Program-made: the position numbers and the translations under genes | Assembly: GCA_013399855.1 (NCBI GenBank) | Contig: VXAY01006938.1 | Coordinates: 224,528 to 288,527, forward strand | Length of the DNA: 64,000 nt | Source of the DNA: Oxyruncus cristatus | Taxonomy: Eukaryota; Chordata; Aves; Passeriformes; Cotingidae | Reading direction: 5' to 3' | In this document: positions 62,101 to 64,000 of the stretch, piece after piece | Numbering within the stretch: the stretch's first letter is position 1 | Layout of the letters: every line of letters starts with the position of its first letter | Notes under the pieces: generated by a model | Seen by the model: only the letters and a program-made list of their open reading frames with translations | Database searches by the model: none | What the model was told of the DNA's origin: nothing

Positions 62101-64000
62101 CAACTCTAAAATACAGTTGTCTTTGCATCAAGAAGCTATGCTATACCAGTGAAAACACATTGCACTGATAGGCTTCACAGATCAAAGCCACTGAATAAAA
62201 TGACTTGAAACATGGCAACTTGCAGAGATTATTAAAATTGTGGGGTTTTTTATCTGAAAAGATTGGGAGGAGAAGACTTTGCAGAGTTCTCCCCCCTTTC
62301 CAACTGGACAGGAAAAAATTGCCTCTGATTTACTCAGGAAAAAAATTGTGTTGAGGCTTTGTGTGAAATCAGAACAGGAATATTTTCCTTTAGGTGTGTG
62401 TTTTCATTAATTACATAGTAACCTGCATTCTTTGGGTGGTGAAATAAAAGAGAAAAAGCATTAGAAGTAGTATTTCCTATAGAAACAATTGCCTGTCAAA
62501 CAAAGCATAAAAAGACAAAAGGCAGAAACACTGTTTCAGCTTGAATGCCTTAATGTCACCATTTGTCATGCAGCACTTCCTCAGAAAACCCCGAAGTACA
62601 GTTAACTCTACTCCTCTTTACACCACACACTTTCTCTGTTGGTACAGGATTAAAATGTGCCCGGCCTGACAATGAAACAGCAGAGCCATCGCACATTGTT
62701 ATGCAACTCACTGTCTGCAAGGGTGGCTCGTAGCTCCTTCTTTATTCAGCAAGTGCCAAGTGCATGTTTAATCAATGTCACAGCTCACCACAGCGTGCAA
62801 CTAAAGCCACCGTCATTCCTCTCTTCAGATTTGCCTGGCTGAGTTATGCAATGCTCCGAAGAATACCTTGGAATTCTTTCCAGAGGCTCTGAATGCAGGT
62901 GTGTGACAGCGTTCACACTACTGCCAGCAAAGCAGACTTCTTTTCATCCCTTTTCAGGCTGGACTAAAATTACATAGTGTGACTGCACGTAGTTCACTGC
63001 GTTTGGAATTACAGCATGTCAACGTGAGAAAGCCTCCTCAGACGGCTGCCACGAAGAGTAAATCAAAGGCTGGGTTTTTCTGAAGTCTTAATAAATAACT
63101 AAGTATAACTGAACAAAACCAGGAGCTGTTCGTATTTTTTTTTAAGACAAAACAGAACAGCATGCATTTTGTTGCTCTGCATCATCTAAGGAAAAAAAGC
63201 CACAATTTTAATGGGAATTAGTCAACAGTGAGGATCATTACAAGAAAGAGCTTTACTGTTTTTCGACTACACTTGCTTTAGTGGATTACTGAAAGAGAAC
63301 ACCAGACATTTGGAAGATTCTGTAACATTATTATCCTCACCGATAAACTTCATCAAGAAACTGCTCGTGCTCCTATCTGATCTGTCTGAGTGAGGAGAGC
63401 AGCCCCTTCATGAAGATAAAAGCCTGGCTTGCCACTGAATCGACGAGTAAGAAGCATGTCTGATGACATTTTATTCCTGATGCAATGTAGGGTAAGAAAT
63501 ACCTTTTGCATTTTACCTTTCTGTAAGATATGCTCTGAGCTGATGGCATTAATTAGACTCACAGCAGAAATACGTTAATCTCTAATGATGAAAGATGTTT
63601 GCCAGAAAAGAAAATGCTGTTGCACTATAAAATATGATCGTAAATCTTCAGTAAATCGGAGTTATCTGAACTAGCAGAAATCCCAATCAAATTTCTGATC
63701 AATAAAGCTAAAACAGACAGGCAGATTACATATAAGATCAACATCTCAGTCACCAATGAACATAATTTTAGGGGGAATATATTTCTAGAGGATATTTGAC
63801 TGTAAATTAGGAGCACTAGAGCAGCTAAGTAATAGAAACGACCTGTCAACATCACTTTTGCAACAAAAAAAAAAGATAATAAATCACATGTATCTGGAAA
63901 TGTCCACCTTGAATTCCTATATTGTATAGAATTTTGCTACTGTAACAGTACTACTGCTCTTTGGAATACTGCAAAAATCCCCATATATATGAACCACCTT

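Larger units (their letters stand above)
48451..64000 (-). other. BIRC6: Upstream BIRC6 territory, mostly intronic
   Basis: The protein continues upstream, so more exons should lie here, yet I find only one probable exon (51,399-51,576) and several weak candidates. GC-richer patches at 49,200-49,980, 55,240-55,490, 60,880-61,170 and 62,640-63,060 may be old repeats, conserved non-coding elements or exons. The remainder is AT-rich. Confidence 0.55.

Noticed and set aside
1..64000. tRNA, rRNA, CRISPR arrays, riboswitches or prokaryotic operons
   Set aside because: None was seen; the window has the structure of a vertebrate nuclear gene region.

Overview
This window is a piece of nuclear genome from a bird. 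The evidence is repeated CR1 LINE 3' ends (truncated copies ending in ATTCTATGATTCT-like tails), a degenerate CR1 reverse transcriptase and an avian ERVL-type solo LTR, in AT-rich, intron-rich DNA without operons. Most open reading frames here are chance or repeat-derived. The one gene I can name with confidence is on the minus strand: the 3' end of BIRC6 (BRUCE/Apollon), the giant E2/E3 hybrid ubiquitin ligase and inhibitor of apoptosis.

Layout from low to high coordinates. Positions 1-26,000 lie downstream of BIRC6. I find no real gene there, only CR1 fragments near 85-400, 868-1,063 and 1,144-1,325, a degraded coding-like patch near 8.1-8.5 kb, a GC-rich block near 14.2-14.65 kb, and ordinary AT-rich sequence. 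In mammals TTC27 follows BIRC6, but I could not find a TTC27 exon. Positions 26,713-48,450 hold eleven coding exons on the minus strand, with splice sites and phases that join without a break. In transcript order they are 48,450-48,225; 45,563-45,353; 37,920-37,775; 36,887-36,777; 35,027-34,810; 34,125-33,964; 33,560-33,483; 30,354-30,166; 28,028-27,894; and 26,892-26,713, the last carrying the TGA stop (ten joined exons), plus a likely further upstream exon at 51,576-51,399. Together they encode the end of the long helical arm, the complete UBC domain with its catalytic cysteine, and the C-terminal tail.

Positions 48,451-64,000 are further upstream BIRC6 territory, mostly intron. More exons are expected. 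I list candidates with open frames and splice-like ends, but most are short and could be chance. Several repeats sit very close to exons: a CR1 fills over half of the 403-base intron just before the catalytic-cysteine exon, and an ERVL LTR lies about 70 bases from the 45,353 donor. I found no RNA gene, CRISPR array, bacterial-type system or convincing new biological system. The more unusual items are a tandem pair of hairpins at 32.9 kb, a perfect 16-base palindrome at 5.4 kb and several CpG-bearing intronic islands.
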